Source: Meiothermus sp. | Lineage (GTDB): Bacteria > Deinococcota > Deinococci > Deinococcales > Thermaceae | NCBI RefSeq assembly: GCF_026004115.1 | Contig: NZ_BPIM01000001.1 | Coordinates: 1,302,001-1,366,000 of the forward strand | Reading direction: 5' to 3' | Length of the DNA: 64,000 nucleotides | Shown: positions 19,745 through 28,595 of the stretch, piece by piece | How the letters are laid out: every line of letters begins with the position of its first letter | Position numbering within the stretch: the first letter of the stretch is position 1 | The notes under the pieces: generated by a model | The model's input: the letters and a program-made list of their open reading frames with translations, nothing else | Told to the model about the DNA's origin: nothing | Database searches by the model: none | Translations under genes and position numbers: made by a program

Positions 19745-21756
19745 TCCAGTGCTTCCAGGCGCACCGGGTTGCTGTGAAAGGTTGAACCCTCGCCCATGTC
19801 GGTAAGGTGTTCACCGGTGAGCCAGTTGATGCCCTTGCCATCGGGGGCCGACTGTTCCCACCAGGTGCCTTCCAGCACCACCGTACCCCGGACGGGGGCC
19901 TCGCTCACCCGTACCCGACGCACCACGGCGCCGTGCTGGGAGCGTATCCGCACCAGCGCCCCATCGGCTGCTGCGTAGGCCCGCGCATCCTCGGGGTGCA
20001 CCAACAATATTGGCTCGCCACCTTCGCCTTGCACCAGGCGCCCGATGTGTCCGTAGGTGGTATTCAGGAAGTGCTTGGCTGGGGGGGTCATCAGGATCAG
20101 GGGGAAGTCCCTTGTGGGCTCGGTCAGGATCACCTGGGGTGGGGGGTCGAACTGTACTTTGCCCGAAGGGGTGGCTGCCTGCTCGGTGAAGGGGCGGAAG
20201 TCCGGGGGAAGGTTGAGCCGCACGAAGCCTTCGGCCTTGAGCCGCTCGAGGGTGATACCCCCCAACCAGGGGTGGTCGGTGTCCAGCAGCGAGCGGGCCA
20301 GGGTCTCGGCGTCCCAGTAGAGGGTGGGTTCCTCCAGGCCCAGCCTTTTGCCCAGCTCGGCGAAGACCCAGGTGTTGGGCCGGGCCTCGCCCTGGGGGGG
20401 CATCAGCGCCTCGTTCCAGGAGAGGTAGTAGTGGCCATAGGCAGTGTAAAGATCGGGGTGCTCCAGGAAAGTGGTGGCGGGCAGCACGTAGTCGGCGTAG
20501 CGGGTGGTCTCGGTGAGGGCCTGCTCGAGCACCACCGTAAAAAGGTCTTCGCGCAGCAGGCCTTTTTGCACCAGGTCGGAGCGGGGGGCCACTACCGCGG
20601 GGTTGGAGTTGAAGACAAACAGGATCCGGATGGGGGGCTCCAGGGCCGTGAGGGCTGTGCCGATCTGGGTCATGTTGACCCGTCGGGGCGAGGGGGTGCG
20701 CTGGGCCAGCAGGTGCTGCCCCCCCAGGTAGCGGCGGTCAAGGGCAAAGGCCCCCCCAGTGCTCAGGAGGGCCCCGCCCCCCCGGTGCTGCCAGGCCCCA
20801 GTGAGGGCCGGCAACAGAACGACCGCTCGCAGGGCCGAGGCCCCGCCGGGGTGGCGGGTCAGGCCGTAGCTGGTACGAATGAAACTGGCCCTGGCCTGGG
20901 CGAACTCGAGCCCCAGCCGCTCGACCGTGGCCGCCGGTACGCCGGTGACCGCCTCTACCCGCTCCGGTGTCCAGGCTTCGGCAGCTTGCATGAAAGCCTC
21001 GAAGCCGGTGGTCATGCGGGCTATGTAGGCCGTGTCGTGAAGGCCAGCTTTTACAATGGCCCGCGCCATCCCGTAGGCCAGCGCCGCGTCGGTACCGGGC
21101 CGAATTTTGACGTGCTCGTCGGCAAAGCGGCTGGTGAGGTTTTCGTAGGGGTCGATGTGCACAATGCGGGCCCCGTTCTGGCGGGCTTTCTTTAGGAAAG
21201 GAGTCAGGTGGGTGTGGGTGTGCAGGCTGTTGATGCCCCACAGCAGGATGAAACGGGCCTGGGGGACGTCCTCGGGGTCGGTGCCTAGACGGTCGCCGTA
21301 GGTGGCTACCCAGGCCGCCCGGCCCGCGGTGGCGCAGATGGTGGTCTCGAGTTCGCTCGCACCAATCGCCCGGAAAAAGGTGAGGGGGTGCTCGTACTGC
21401 ATCAGGCCCATGGTGCCCGCATAGTAATAGGGCAGTATGGCCTCTGCCCCATACTGCTTTAAGGTGTCTTTCAGCCGAGCGGCAATATCGTCTAAGGCTG
21501 CCTCCCAGCTCACCCGCTCGAACCGGCCTTCGCCCTTCTGGCCCACCCGCTTCAAAGGGTACAGAGGCCGCAAAGGGTGGTGCTGGCGCTCGGGGTAGCG
21601 GTAGGTCTTGACACAGGCAAAGCCCTGGGTCATGGGGTGGCGGGGGTCGCCCTCGATTTTGAGCAGCGTATAGCGGGTATCGTCGATGGTAGCAATTAAC
21701 GAACAGGCATCGGGACAGTCCAGGGGGCAGGTGACGCGGGCCTGGCGAACATTCAT
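19741..21756 (-). CDS. Molybdopterin-dependent oxidoreductase (Mo/W-bis-MGD family)
   Basis: A 671-aa protein of the DMSO-reductase superfamily. The N-terminal [4Fe-4S] cysteines are in VTCPLDCPDACSL and GFACVK, next come the MGD-binding domains (ILLWGINSLHTHTHLTPF, RIVHIDPYENLTSRFADEH, FIRTSYGLTRHPGG), and the C-terminal MopB-type domain includes FLNTTYGHIG. There is no twin-arginine leader, so it is probably cytoplasmic. No electron-transfer partner is encoded next to it, and the physiological substrate cannot be told. The start at 21756 is chosen because TAGTAT lies 7 nt upstream, giving a leaderless message. Confidence 0.88.
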   Translation of the reverse strand: MNVRQARVTCPLDCPDACSLIATIDDTRYTLLKIEGDPRHPMTQGFACVKTYRYPERQHHPLRPLYPLKRVGQKGEGRFERVSWEAALDDIAARLKDTLKQYGAEAILPYYYAGTMGLMQYEHPLTFFRAIGASELETTICATAGRAAWVATYGDRLGTDPEDVPQARFILLWGINSLHTHTHLTPFLKKARQNGARIVHIDPYENLTSRFADEHVKIRPGTDAALAYGMARAIVKAGLHDTAYIARMTTGFEAFMQAAEAWTPERVEAVTGVPAATVERLGLEFAQARASFIRTSYGLTRHPGGASALRAVVLLPALTGAWQHRGGGALLSTGGAFALDRRYLGGQHLLAQRTPSPRRVNMTQIGTALTALEPPIRILFVFNSNPAVVAPRSDLVQKGLLREDLFTVVLEQALTETTRYADYVLPATTFLEHPDLYTAYGHYYLSWNEALMPPQGEARPNTWVFAELGKRLGLEEPTLYWDAETLARSLLDTDHPWLGGITLERLKAEGFVRLNLPPDFRPFTEQAATPSGKVQFDPPPQVILTEPTRDFPLILMTPPAKHFLNTTYGHIGRLVQGEGGEPILLVHPEDARAYAAADGALVRIRSQHGAVVRRVRVSEAPVRGTVVLEGTWWEQSAPDGKGINWLTGEHLTDMGEGSTFHSNPVRLEALD

Positions 21757-21829
21757 ATTCACCATACTAAAAAACCTACCCTAAGCTGTCCATGCGGGGC
21801 TTACATTGGCCCCTGTAGACTGGTGCTCG

Positions 21830-22105
21830 ATGCAGGGCCGCCGCTGGCTGATCTATGCCACTGGACTTCTCTGGCTTCCGCTGGTCATGGCCGGGGGTTC
21901 GCTGCTTCTTACCCGGGCGGTGGCGGCCCCGCTGTTCGTGGCCTACCTGAGCCTGTTTTGTCTGGTGGTTTCGCTGGTGTTGTTCTGGATGGGTATTGCC
22001 GGGCTGCTGCGCCGGCGGCTGCGGGTAGCCGACCTGCTCTGGTTGGGGTTGTATGGGGTGGGGGCCTTGCTCTACACCCAGCTCACCGGCGTGCTCAGGC
22101 CGTGA
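21830..22105 (+). CDS. Small membrane protein, three predicted helices
   Basis: A 91-aa hydrophobic protein (WLIYATGLLWLPLVMAGG, LFVAYLSLFCLVVSLVLFW, LLWLGLYGVGALLYTQL) with Arg residues between the helices. No family is recognised. TAGACT stands 8 nt before the ATG at 21830 and no ribosome site is present. Its end faces the end of the kinase gene at 22124, 18 bp away. Confidence 0.6.
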   Translation: MQGRRWLIYATGLLWLPLVMAGGSLLLTRAVAAPLFVAYLSLFCLVVSLVLFWMGIAGLLRRRLRVADLLWLGLYGVGALLYTQLTGVLRP

Positions 22106-22123
22106 AGCGGGCGCGTTTTGGGC

Positions 22124-22663
22124 TTACAGTAGGGGCTCCAACCCAAAGTGCTGCACGATACCCCGGGCGGCCTCTGCGGGTGACATTTCGCCGGTGTCTA
22201 TGCGTAGGCTTTCCACAAAGGGAATAGCCTCTAAGGCGCCCTGTTCCAGCATCTGCAAGAGCCGTTCGGGGCGGGAGAGCTTCTTGAGGGGTTTGCGCTC
22301 GGGGCTTTGGATTCGCTGCAAAAGCACTTCGCGGGGAGCTTCCAGCTTGACGAACCGGGGCTCGATGCCGGACGCTTCGCAGACTTCCAGCACTTGCCGG
22401 ATAAACGCATCGCTGCTGGGCGGGGTGTACACAAAGGTGAAGATGAGCCCCTTCTGCCCCATCTGGGCCATCTGCTTGAAGGTAAAAAGCCGCACCGCTC
22501 GCAGGAGCTGTACGTACTCCGGGCTGCCCCACTCGAAGAGCTTGGCGGCGTAGTCAATGGAGAGGTGATTGTCGAAGACGGGGTAGCCGGTGAGCCGGGT
22601 GAGTTCATTGGCTACGGTTAGCTTACCTACCGCAGCTGGGCCGTAGAGAAAGACCAGCTTCAT
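22124..22663 (-). CDS. P-loop NTPase / kinase-like protein
   Basis: A 179-aa protein with Walker A VFLYGPAAVGKLTVA at the very N-terminus and a layout like the small AAA/shikimate-kinase-type kinases (YPVFDNHLSIDYA, LEAPREVLLQRIQSPER). The substrate is unknown. ATG at 22663 overlaps the TGA of the upstream 79-aa gene (ATGA), so the two are translationally coupled. Confidence 0.75.
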   Translation of the reverse strand: MKLVFLYGPAAVGKLTVANELTRLTGYPVFDNHLSIDYAAKLFEWGSPEYVQLLRAVRLFTFKQMAQMGQKGLIFTFVYTPPSSDAFIRQVLEVCEASGIEPRFVKLEAPREVLLQRIQSPERKPLKKLSRPERLLQMLEQGALEAIPFVESLRIDTGEMSPAEAARGIVQHFGLEPLL

Positions 22664-22899
22664 AGGTCGGATTTCTCCCGTAACTGCTCGGCCAGCACGG
22701 CCCCGTAATGAAGCCGCATCCACTCGATCCGAACCAGACGTGCACTACCCAGTTTTTGCGTCAGAATCTGGCGCGAGAACCCAATGGCGGTAGCCGATAA
22801 AGAGGCCATAATCGGCAACCGCCTTGCCGGGCTGCTTTGCCGCAACAACTCAATTTGCAGCCGTACCACTTTGGGGTTGGTGTCGGAAGGCCCCGCCAT
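22660..22899 (-). CDS. Conserved-looking small basic protein, coupled to the kinase gene
   Basis: A 79-aa protein of unknown function with an Arg/Leu-rich, probably helical sequence (VRLQIELLRQSSPARRLP, LVRIEWMRLHYGAVLAEQLR). It looks real because TAAACT stands 6 nt before its ATG in the leaderless arrangement and its stop overlaps the start of the kinase gene. No domain is recognised. Confidence 0.6.
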   Translation of the reverse strand: MAGPSDTNPKVVRLQIELLRQSSPARRLPIMASLSATAIGFSRQILTQKLGSARLVRIEWMRLHYGAVLAEQLREKSDL

Positions 22900-22908
22900 G
22901 AGGCCAGT

Positions 22909-24069
22909 TTAGCGCAGCGCCCGTCCGGCCAGCAGCACGGCCAGGAGCGAGACCCCCAGAGCCGTCCCCTGGCCCCACAGTGCGCTTTCCCCAATAAAGG
23001 GCGGGTACACCAGCCCCGCCACCGTGCCCCCCAGGTAAAAAGCGGCCACATAAGTGCCGCTCACCCCGCTACCGCCCTGCCCCGAAACCCCGCCCGCAAT
23101 AGCCTGGGCAGTAAAAATGCCCGCCATCATGAGCACAAACCCCACCAGAATCCAAAAGGGTTGGTCGGGAAGCTGAACCAACAGGCCCAGCGCCGCCACC
23201 CCCAAGGCCAGCCGAAAAGCCCGCACCACACCCAGTCTCTTTACCCAAACACCGGCCAGGGCGCTGCCGGGAATGCCCGCCAGGTAGGCGAAAAAAACTC
23301 CCCCAATCTGGCCTTGCGACAAACCCAGGGCCTCGAGGCGGTAGGGCAGCAGGTTAGCCACAAAAAAGTTGACAAAGAGGAGGGCAAAGCCCAGGGCATA
23401 CAAGGGCCAGGCCGAGAGGGTATAGCGGGGAGCGGGCAGGGCCAGATGGTCGCGCTCTCGCAGGACGAAAAGGGCAGTGATCGCTATCGGCAGCGCCAGC
23501 AACACGATGGCCCAGCGCTCGCCCAAACCCTCGGCTAAAAGCCCCCCCAGCCCGCGCCCCAGGCCCCCACCCAGCACATTCCCGGCCACCCATAAACCGG
23601 CCATCTGGGCGTGCTTGCGGGGGTACAACTTGGGCAGGAGGGCCAGCGAGAGCCCGGGAACTGCCGCCGCAAAGGCCCCCTGGAGCGTGCGGCACAGCGT
23701 CCAGATTTCCAGGCTGGGCGCGAGGCCGGCCAGCACCCCAAACAAGCCCACCCCAAATAGCCCACCGCCGATCACGCTGCCCACCGGCAGGCGGATGCGC
23801 GGCACCACCGGCGAGAGCAGCACCAGCACCAGAAAGGGCAGGCTGATGCCCAGATGGGTGCTGCCGGGGGCGGTGCCGAAGAGGCGCTCCAATCCGGGCA
23901 GCATGGGCACTACCGAGTACAGCGCCACATAGATCAAAATGCCCGATGGAATTAAGGCCCAGGCCACACTCAAAGCATACCGGTGGGTTGTGGCTTTGGC
24001 CCCCAGGAGCTGGCCTCGAGCCCGGCCCATTATGTAACGCTGTGAGGCGGGGTTATGGGTATTTTTCAC
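22909..24069 (-). CDS. MFS transporter
   Basis: A 386-aa protein with about twelve hydrophobic helices and the loop-2/3 motif region typical of the major facilitator superfamily (GSVIGGGLFGVGLFGVLAG, LYPRKHAQMAGLWVAGN). It resembles drug or metabolite exporters of the YnfM/AraJ kind; the substrate is unknown. The start is uncertain: GTG at 24069 or ATG at 24030. It is divergent from the GGDEF-like gene at 24104. Confidence 0.85.
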   Translation of the reverse strand: MKNTHNPASQRYIMGRARGQLLGAKATTHRYALSVAWALIPSGILIYVALYSVVPMLPGLERLFGTAPGSTHLGISLPFLVLVLLSPVVPRIRLPVGSVIGGGLFGVGLFGVLAGLAPSLEIWTLCRTLQGAFAAAVPGLSLALLPKLYPRKHAQMAGLWVAGNVLGGGLGRGLGGLLAEGLGERWAIVLLALPIAITALFVLRERDHLALPAPRYTLSAWPLYALGFALLFVNFFVANLLPYRLEALGLSQGQIGGVFFAYLAGIPGSALAGVWVKRLGVVRAFRLALGVAALGLLVQLPDQPFWILVGFVLMMAGIFTAQAIAGGVSGQGGSGVSGTYVAAFYLGGTVAGLVYPPFIGESALWGQGTALGVSLLAVLLAGRALR

Positions 24070-24103
24070 GTGCCAGACTTAAGGGTCTACCTAAAATGAG
24101 CCC

Positions 24104-25039
24104 ATGTTGCATTCGTCCGAGTCGATCTGGCCCTGGTTTTACCGATTGTATTGGAATACCGCTTTTGTGGGGGCGGCCCTGGCCCTGCTGCAACTGTGGC
24201 GAGGGCAATGGGCCCTCGAGGTTGTTTCGCTGGTCTATTTGTTGGTTACCCTGGCGGCCTTTCTGCTGGCCCGCCGCTACCCCAAAACCGCGCCGGTCTT
24301 GCACCTGGTGGCGGCCCTGGGGATGCTGGTATGGGTGTGCCAACAGCCCTGGGACGCCATTCTCCCGGGGTGGAACCAGCAGATGACGCTTTATATCAGT
24401 GCAACCCTGGCCACCCTGGGCCTGACAGTGCTGGCCATATTCGGCGGGCTGTGGATGATGGTAGGAGGGCTGATCCTCCTGGCGGCGCTGCTGCCCTACC
24501 CTGAGTCGGGACTGTACTGGGCGGTATGGCCGCTGTGGGCAGCGGGCGGGCTGGTGGGACTTTCGGTTTTCAAGGCGATACACAAGCTCGAGGTCGCCCA
24601 GCAAGATTTATCCAGGGTGATCTTACGAGACCGCCAGACCGGACTGAGCAACCGCCTGGCCCTCGAGGCCGACTACGAGCGTTACCAGGCCCTGGCCAGC
24701 CGCAGTGACCAGCCCCTGCTTTTCTCCTGCTGGCTTTTGGGGATCTCGGGGCAAAACCCTCGGCTGTTGCAGGAGCTGGCCCAGGTGATGCGGGAGGCCA
24801 TGCGCCAGGGGGATGGCTTGTACCGGGTGGACGACGACCAATTCTGCGGCCTGCACATTGGCTTGGTCAGTGGGCACGAGCTGACCGAGCGGCTCAGCAA
24901 AAGGCTGCCCCAGGCCCGGGTGGTCTGGGTGGTGTGCAACGGCCTGACCCTGGAAGAAGCGCTGGCCCAGGCCCAGGACTTGCTCTACCGCAGCCCCCGG
25001 CAGCCAGCCCGGCACATATCGGCCATGCCCAAAGCGTAA
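24104..25039 (+). CDS. Membrane protein with degenerate GGDEF domain
   Basis: A 311-aa protein with five to six N-terminal hydrophobic helices (to about residue 155) and a C-terminal domain that begins with the diguanylate cyclase entry motif DRQTGLSNRLALEADY. At the place of the catalytic GGDEF loop it has YRVDDDQFCGLH, so the signature is reduced to VDDDQF and cyclase activity is unlikely. It may sense a signal or bind nucleotide without catalysis. TAAAAT stands 6 nt before the ATG, with no ribosome site. Confidence 0.8.
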   Translation: MLHSSESIWPWFYRLYWNTAFVGAALALLQLWRGQWALEVVSLVYLLVTLAAFLLARRYPKTAPVLHLVAALGMLVWVCQQPWDAILPGWNQQMTLYISATLATLGLTVLAIFGGLWMMVGGLILLAALLPYPESGLYWAVWPLWAAGGLVGLSVFKAIHKLEVAQQDLSRVILRDRQTGLSNRLALEADYERYQALASRSDQPLLFSCWLLGISGQNPRLLQELAQVMREAMRQGDGLYRVDDDQFCGLHIGLVSGHELTERLSKRLPQARVVWVVCNGLTLEEALAQAQDLLYRSPRQPARHISAMPKA

Positions 25040-25094
25040 GAGCCAAGTCCAATCGGCTATAGCCGTTGGTCTGTGGTCTGAAGTCCATAAACGA

Positions 25095-25332
25095 GTTGTC
25101 TGGCAACCAAGAATTCAGCATGCACTTCAGTGCAGCGTTGCATAGATCCCCATACACTGCCTACCCTCCCCGAGCAGGGGAGGGCAGGGGTGGGGTTGCT
25201 ATGGAAGGACAAACCCCCTGGTATAGCCATCTCTTCGACGCTGTATTCAGTGCCTCCCAATGGGCCGCACATCGCAATTATGGGCAATCAACCTGCTTCA
25301 AAATGTACCGCAAAATAAGTTACCGGTGCACT
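25095..25332 (+). repeat. Intergenic repeat family B, copy 2 (interrupted)
   Basis: The left part (TCTGGCAACCAAGAATTCAG...) matches the copy at 34.5 kb up to TTCAGTGC at 25133. The match resumes at a second TTCAGTGC (25246-25253) with CTCCCAATGGGCCGCACATC and continues to the GGTGCACTGG end. The middle is an insertion. Confidence 0.75.
25134..25245. mobile_element. 112-bp insertion inside family B repeat
   Basis: It is bounded by two copies of TTCAGTGC (25126-25133 and 25246-25253), as expected for an 8-bp target duplication. Its ends carry the short inverted repeats AGCGTTG (25134) and CGACGCT (25236-25242). It contains a GC-rich hairpin (CTCCCC opposite GGGGAG) and no gene. It is interpreted as a small non-autonomous element. 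Confidence 0.55.
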
Positions 25333-25426
25333 GGCTATGAACCCCAGGCGCTAGTCAACAAGCGCCCAGATTGAAGAGGCCCCCTTCGGTGCAACCTGTT
25401 CCGCCGCTTCAGGTAATCTGGACGGG

Positions 25427-27595
25427 ATGTGGCTTTTGAAGGTGGCCCTGCCCCTGCCCTTGGAGCCGATGTCGTACCTGCCCCCCCATACCGACGGACG
25501 CGCTGAGGTGCTGGGCTGCCGGGTGGTGGTGCCCTGGCGCGGTGAACTGCGGGTGGGGGTGGTGGTGGAGCTCGAGGAAGGGCAGCACAAGAGCTTTGCG
25601 CTGCGCGAAGCCATTGCCTACCTGGACGAGCGACCCTGGCTACGACCTGCCGAAATCGAATACCTGGCCCAGGCAGCCCGCGACAGCTTTTGTATGGTGG
25701 GCACGCTGCTAAATGACCTATTGCCATTCCTCGAGCCCCCCCTTCTGCACCGCGTGCGGCTGTTGCCGCAAGCCGACCCGGCGGTGCTGCCCAGGGGCCT
25801 GGAGGCCCTGGCCGAGGGCTGGCAGGAGGCCCAGGGTTTCGATCCCAAGCTGCTGGATTTTTTGCGGGAGGCCGGGGTGTTGCAGGAAGAAGTGGCCGAG
25901 CGGCGCACCCTTGCCCGGGCCCTGGTAACCCTGCGCGAGCCCTCGGAAAAACTGAGCGAGAAGGCCAAAGCGGCCTGGTATGCCCTGCGCGACCTGCAGC
26001 AGGTGGAGAGCATGGCAGCCCTGGCCCGGGCCGCAGGGGTGGGGGTGGGGGTGGTGAAGGGCCTGGTGGACAAGGGCTACATCGGCTTTGTGGGGGTAGA
26101 ACCGACCACCGAAACGGTGGTGGCGCGCAGCCTCGAGCCCCTCGAGCTGCCTGCCATTCCGGTGCGGCTGGAGGGCGGGCGGCTCCTGGAGCGCATCCGT
26201 GCGCTGCTTGCCTGGGTGCAGTCCGGCCCGGTTTTGTTGCTTTTTCCCGAGGTGGCCCTGCTCAGAAGATTCCAGCCCTACTTCCCCGAGGCGCTGGTTT
26301 TGCACGGCGAGATGAAAGCCGAGGAGCGCCGTAGGGTCTGGGGGCAGGCCAGCCAGGGGGCAAGATGGGTGCTGGCAACCTACCAGGGCTTGCTGCTGCC
26401 GCTTTCCTGGGAGCGCATGGTGGTTATCGAGGAGGCCGCCGAAGCCTACAAACTACCGGGGGGCTCGAGGGCTTTTGTACCCCGCCTGGCCCGGCTGCGG
26501 GCCCAGGGGCTGGGGGTGCCCATCCACTACTGCTCCAGTGTCAACAGCGCCGAAGTCTGGGATGAACCGGCCCATCTGTTGCCCCCGCCCCAGCCGCGGC
26601 TTTACCTGCTGGATTTGCGTCGGGAGCGGGGCTGGCCCCTCTCGGGGGCGGCCATTGCCCTCTTGCAGCAGGTGCAGGAGAAAAACCGCCAGGCTGTTGT
26701 GCTCTCGGCCCGGCGAGGCTACAGTGCGGTGCTGCGTTGCAAGCAGTGCGACTGGAAGGCCATGTGCCCCAATTGCGCGCTGCCGCTGCGCTACCACAAA
26801 AGCGGGCGGCTGGGCCTGTTGCAGTGCCACCAGTGCGGCCACGAGGAAAAAGCGCCCGACCTGTGCCCAAGCTGCCAGTCGGATATCTTCGACCCCAAGG
26901 GGCCGGGGGTGGAGTGGCTTCTGGAGGCCCTGGCCCAGCACCTTCCGGCCCTGCCCCGCTACAGCTACACCGCCGAGGCCAAAGACGATCTGCGCAAGCT
27001 GCTGGCGGGTGAACCTGGCGTGCTGGTGGGTACGACCGCCATTCTGCGGGGGCCGGTGCTGCCTGAGCTGGCCCTGGTGCTCTTACCCTATGCCGACGGG
27101 TTCATCCTCGAGTCCGACTTCCGGGCTGCCGAGCGCTACCACCGCCTCTTGTGGCAGCTCGCCGACCTGCACCCGAAGCGCCGCCCCTTGTTGGCCTTGC
27201 AGACCTTCGAGCCCGCGCACCCCGCCCACCGGGCCCTCGAGCACACCGACCCCCAGGGCTTTATGAACCTGGAGCTGGCCCTGCGTCATACCCTGGGCTA
27301 CCCCCCGGCCAGCCGGATGGTGAAGCTCGAGGTCGCCCACCCCAAGGAGCCGGTAGCCCGCGACGCCATCCTCCAGCTTGCCGCAGCGCTCAAGCCCAAA
27401 GCCGAGCCGGGCGAACTCCTGGGCCCGGCCCCGGCCCCCGTAGCCCGCCTGCGGGGCCAGTACGTGTTTCACTTGCTCCTCAAAAGCTCCGAAGCCCGCA
27501 TCCAGGCCCTGATGGAAAACCTGCCCCCCGTGCGCGGGGCGCGGCTACGCATAGACCCCGACCCCCAGCGTTTTGTGGGGTTGCTCGAGGATTAG
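25427..27595 (+). CDS. priA: Primosomal protein N' PriA with inactivated helicase motifs
   Basis: A 722-aa protein matching PriA over its whole length: an N-terminal DNA-binding domain (KVALPLPLEPMSYLPP), a winged-helix part, and the zinc-binding region CKQCDWKAMCPNC with CHQCGHEEKAPDLCPSC. The Walker A motif is missing (QSGPVLLLFPE stands there), DEEH is replaced by VVIEEAAEAYK, and the usual GSATP is CSSVN. PriA restarts stalled forks by loading the replicative helicase; here only the structural and loading role can remain. The same loss is known from Deinococcus PriA. TAATCT lies 7 nt before the ATG. Confidence 0.92.
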   Translation: MWLLKVALPLPLEPMSYLPPHTDGRAEVLGCRVVVPWRGELRVGVVVELEEGQHKSFALREAIAYLDERPWLRPAEIEYLAQAARDSFCMVGTLLNDLLPFLEPPLLHRVRLLPQADPAVLPRGLEALAEGWQEAQGFDPKLLDFLREAGVLQEEVAERRTLARALVTLREPSEKLSEKAKAAWYALRDLQQVESMAALARAAGVGVGVVKGLVDKGYIGFVGVEPTTETVVARSLEPLELPAIPVRLEGGRLLERIRALLAWVQSGPVLLLFPEVALLRRFQPYFPEALVLHGEMKAEERRRVWGQASQGARWVLATYQGLLLPLSWERMVVIEEAAEAYKLPGGSRAFVPRLARLRAQGLGVPIHYCSSVNSAEVWDEPAHLLPPPQPRLYLLDLRRERGWPLSGAAIALLQQVQEKNRQAVVLSARRGYSAVLRCKQCDWKAMCPNCALPLRYHKSGRLGLLQCHQCGHEEKAPDLCPSCQSDIFDPKGPGVEWLLEALAQHLPALPRYSYTAEAKDDLRKLLAGEPGVLVGTTAILRGPVLPELALVLLPYADGFILESDFRAAERYHRLLWQLADLHPKRRPLLALQTFEPAHPAHRALEHTDPQGFMNLELALRHTLGYPPASRMVKLEVAHPKEPVARDAILQLAAALKPKAEPGELLGPAPAPVARLRGQYVFHLLLKSSEARIQALMENLPPVRGARLRIDPDPQRFVGLLED

Positions 27596-27789
27596 TTTTA
27601 TCTGATCCTCTGCAAACGCTCGGCTGCATGCAAAATTCCAGCGCCGGAGGACTGGGATTTCCGAAATGTATTAAGAAAGTAATGTGCTCTGGACTACAAA
27701 AAGTGGGGGGGGGCTACCCCTAAACTCGTTCCAACTACATAAAAACGCTTGCTTTTTGCATCATGCGTTCCCTTCCAAGGAGGTGTGTG

Positions 27790-28503
27790 ATGACAAGAAT
27801 TGCTCGTACTGCATCGGTTTGCCTGATGGTTTTGTTGCTGATTCTGGCCGCCTGCTCGAGTACACCCAGGGTTGTTGAAACAGGTCAGGCGCCAGAGCCC
27901 ATTCCCGCCGCCTACCGCGCCATGATCGAGGCCCACCCGGATTTTCAAATGGTGGCGACGCTGGCCGCTAAGGAGGGCAAGAGGGTGGACTGGTCGAAGG
28001 CTACCCAGAGCACCAACCCAAGCGGCAGATGGGTGGCGCAAATCCCTTTGTGGTGGGATGAAAACATGCTCGAGTTACTGATTGTGACAATTGAACACGA
28101 GAAGGTCGTGGATGTGTTGCTATCTCGCATCACATTCGAGAGAGAGATGCAGACGGCACAAATTGCTTTCACAGACCTTTCCACGAGAGTAGTTGCCATA
28201 GCGAAATTAAGTACTGTAGAAGGTAAGGCGGTTTTGCAGCAAGTGATTTGGGGGATTGGTAAAGGGGCTTCTTCTATTTCTCAAATGCTACAACCTAATC
28301 CAACAGAAATATCGAGGCTATGCAATTGGCAGCACCCTGACATTGTTCTTGCAATCACAGGACTCACACTGGCCACGCAGGCAATGTATGCCACGTGCTC
28401 CTGGGGTTGGTGGATGCCAGCTTGTTGGGGTGCGGTAGCCGCATATGGAGTGGCGCTTGTGTCGTATTACTCTGCTTTGAGGGCACATGGTTGCATACGC
28501 TAG
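27790..28503 (+). CDS. Lipoprotein of unknown function with Cys/Trp-rich C-terminus
   Basis: A 237-aa protein with a lipoprotein signal (VLLLILAAC, lipid-modified Cys at about residue 23). The middle is not recognised. The C-terminal 60 residues contain four cysteines and many tryptophans (CNWQHPDIV, CSWGWWMPACWG) and a hydrophobic stretch. AAGGAGG stands before the ATG at 27790. Base composition is poorer in GC than that of its neighbours, hinting at acquisition. A run of nine G (27705-27713) lies about 80 bp upstream. The next gene, a small membrane protein, may belong with it. Confidence 0.65.
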   Translation: MTRIARTASVCLMVLLLILAACSSTPRVVETGQAPEPIPAAYRAMIEAHPDFQMVATLAAKEGKRVDWSKATQSTNPSGRWVAQIPLWWDENMLELLIVTIEHEKVVDVLLSRITFEREMQTAQIAFTDLSTRVVAIAKLSTVEGKAVLQQVIWGIGKGASSISQMLQPNPTEISRLCNWQHPDIVLAITGLTLATQAMYATCSWGWWMPACWGAVAAYGVALVSYYSALRAHGCIR

Positions 28504-28595
28504 TGCCAACACGCTACTGCACTGCTGCATAGTTCTATTCGCCCTCCAATGATGGCGGCTGGTTTAGAAAACAGACTTTTTTCTCGGAGGAGCCT

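Larger units (their letters stand above)
25040..25426. other. Repeat-filled spacer before priA
   Basis: No gene is seen in these 387 bp. They hold family B repeat copy 2 split by a 112-bp insertion, and at the right end a -10-like TAATCT 7 nt before the priA ATG. Confidence 0.7.

Noticed and set aside
19807-21195. 462-codon plus-strand frame antisense to the molybdopterin oxidoreductase
   Set aside because: The composition is typical of an antisense shadow (Gly, Val, Gln, His) and the opposite strand has all family motifs.
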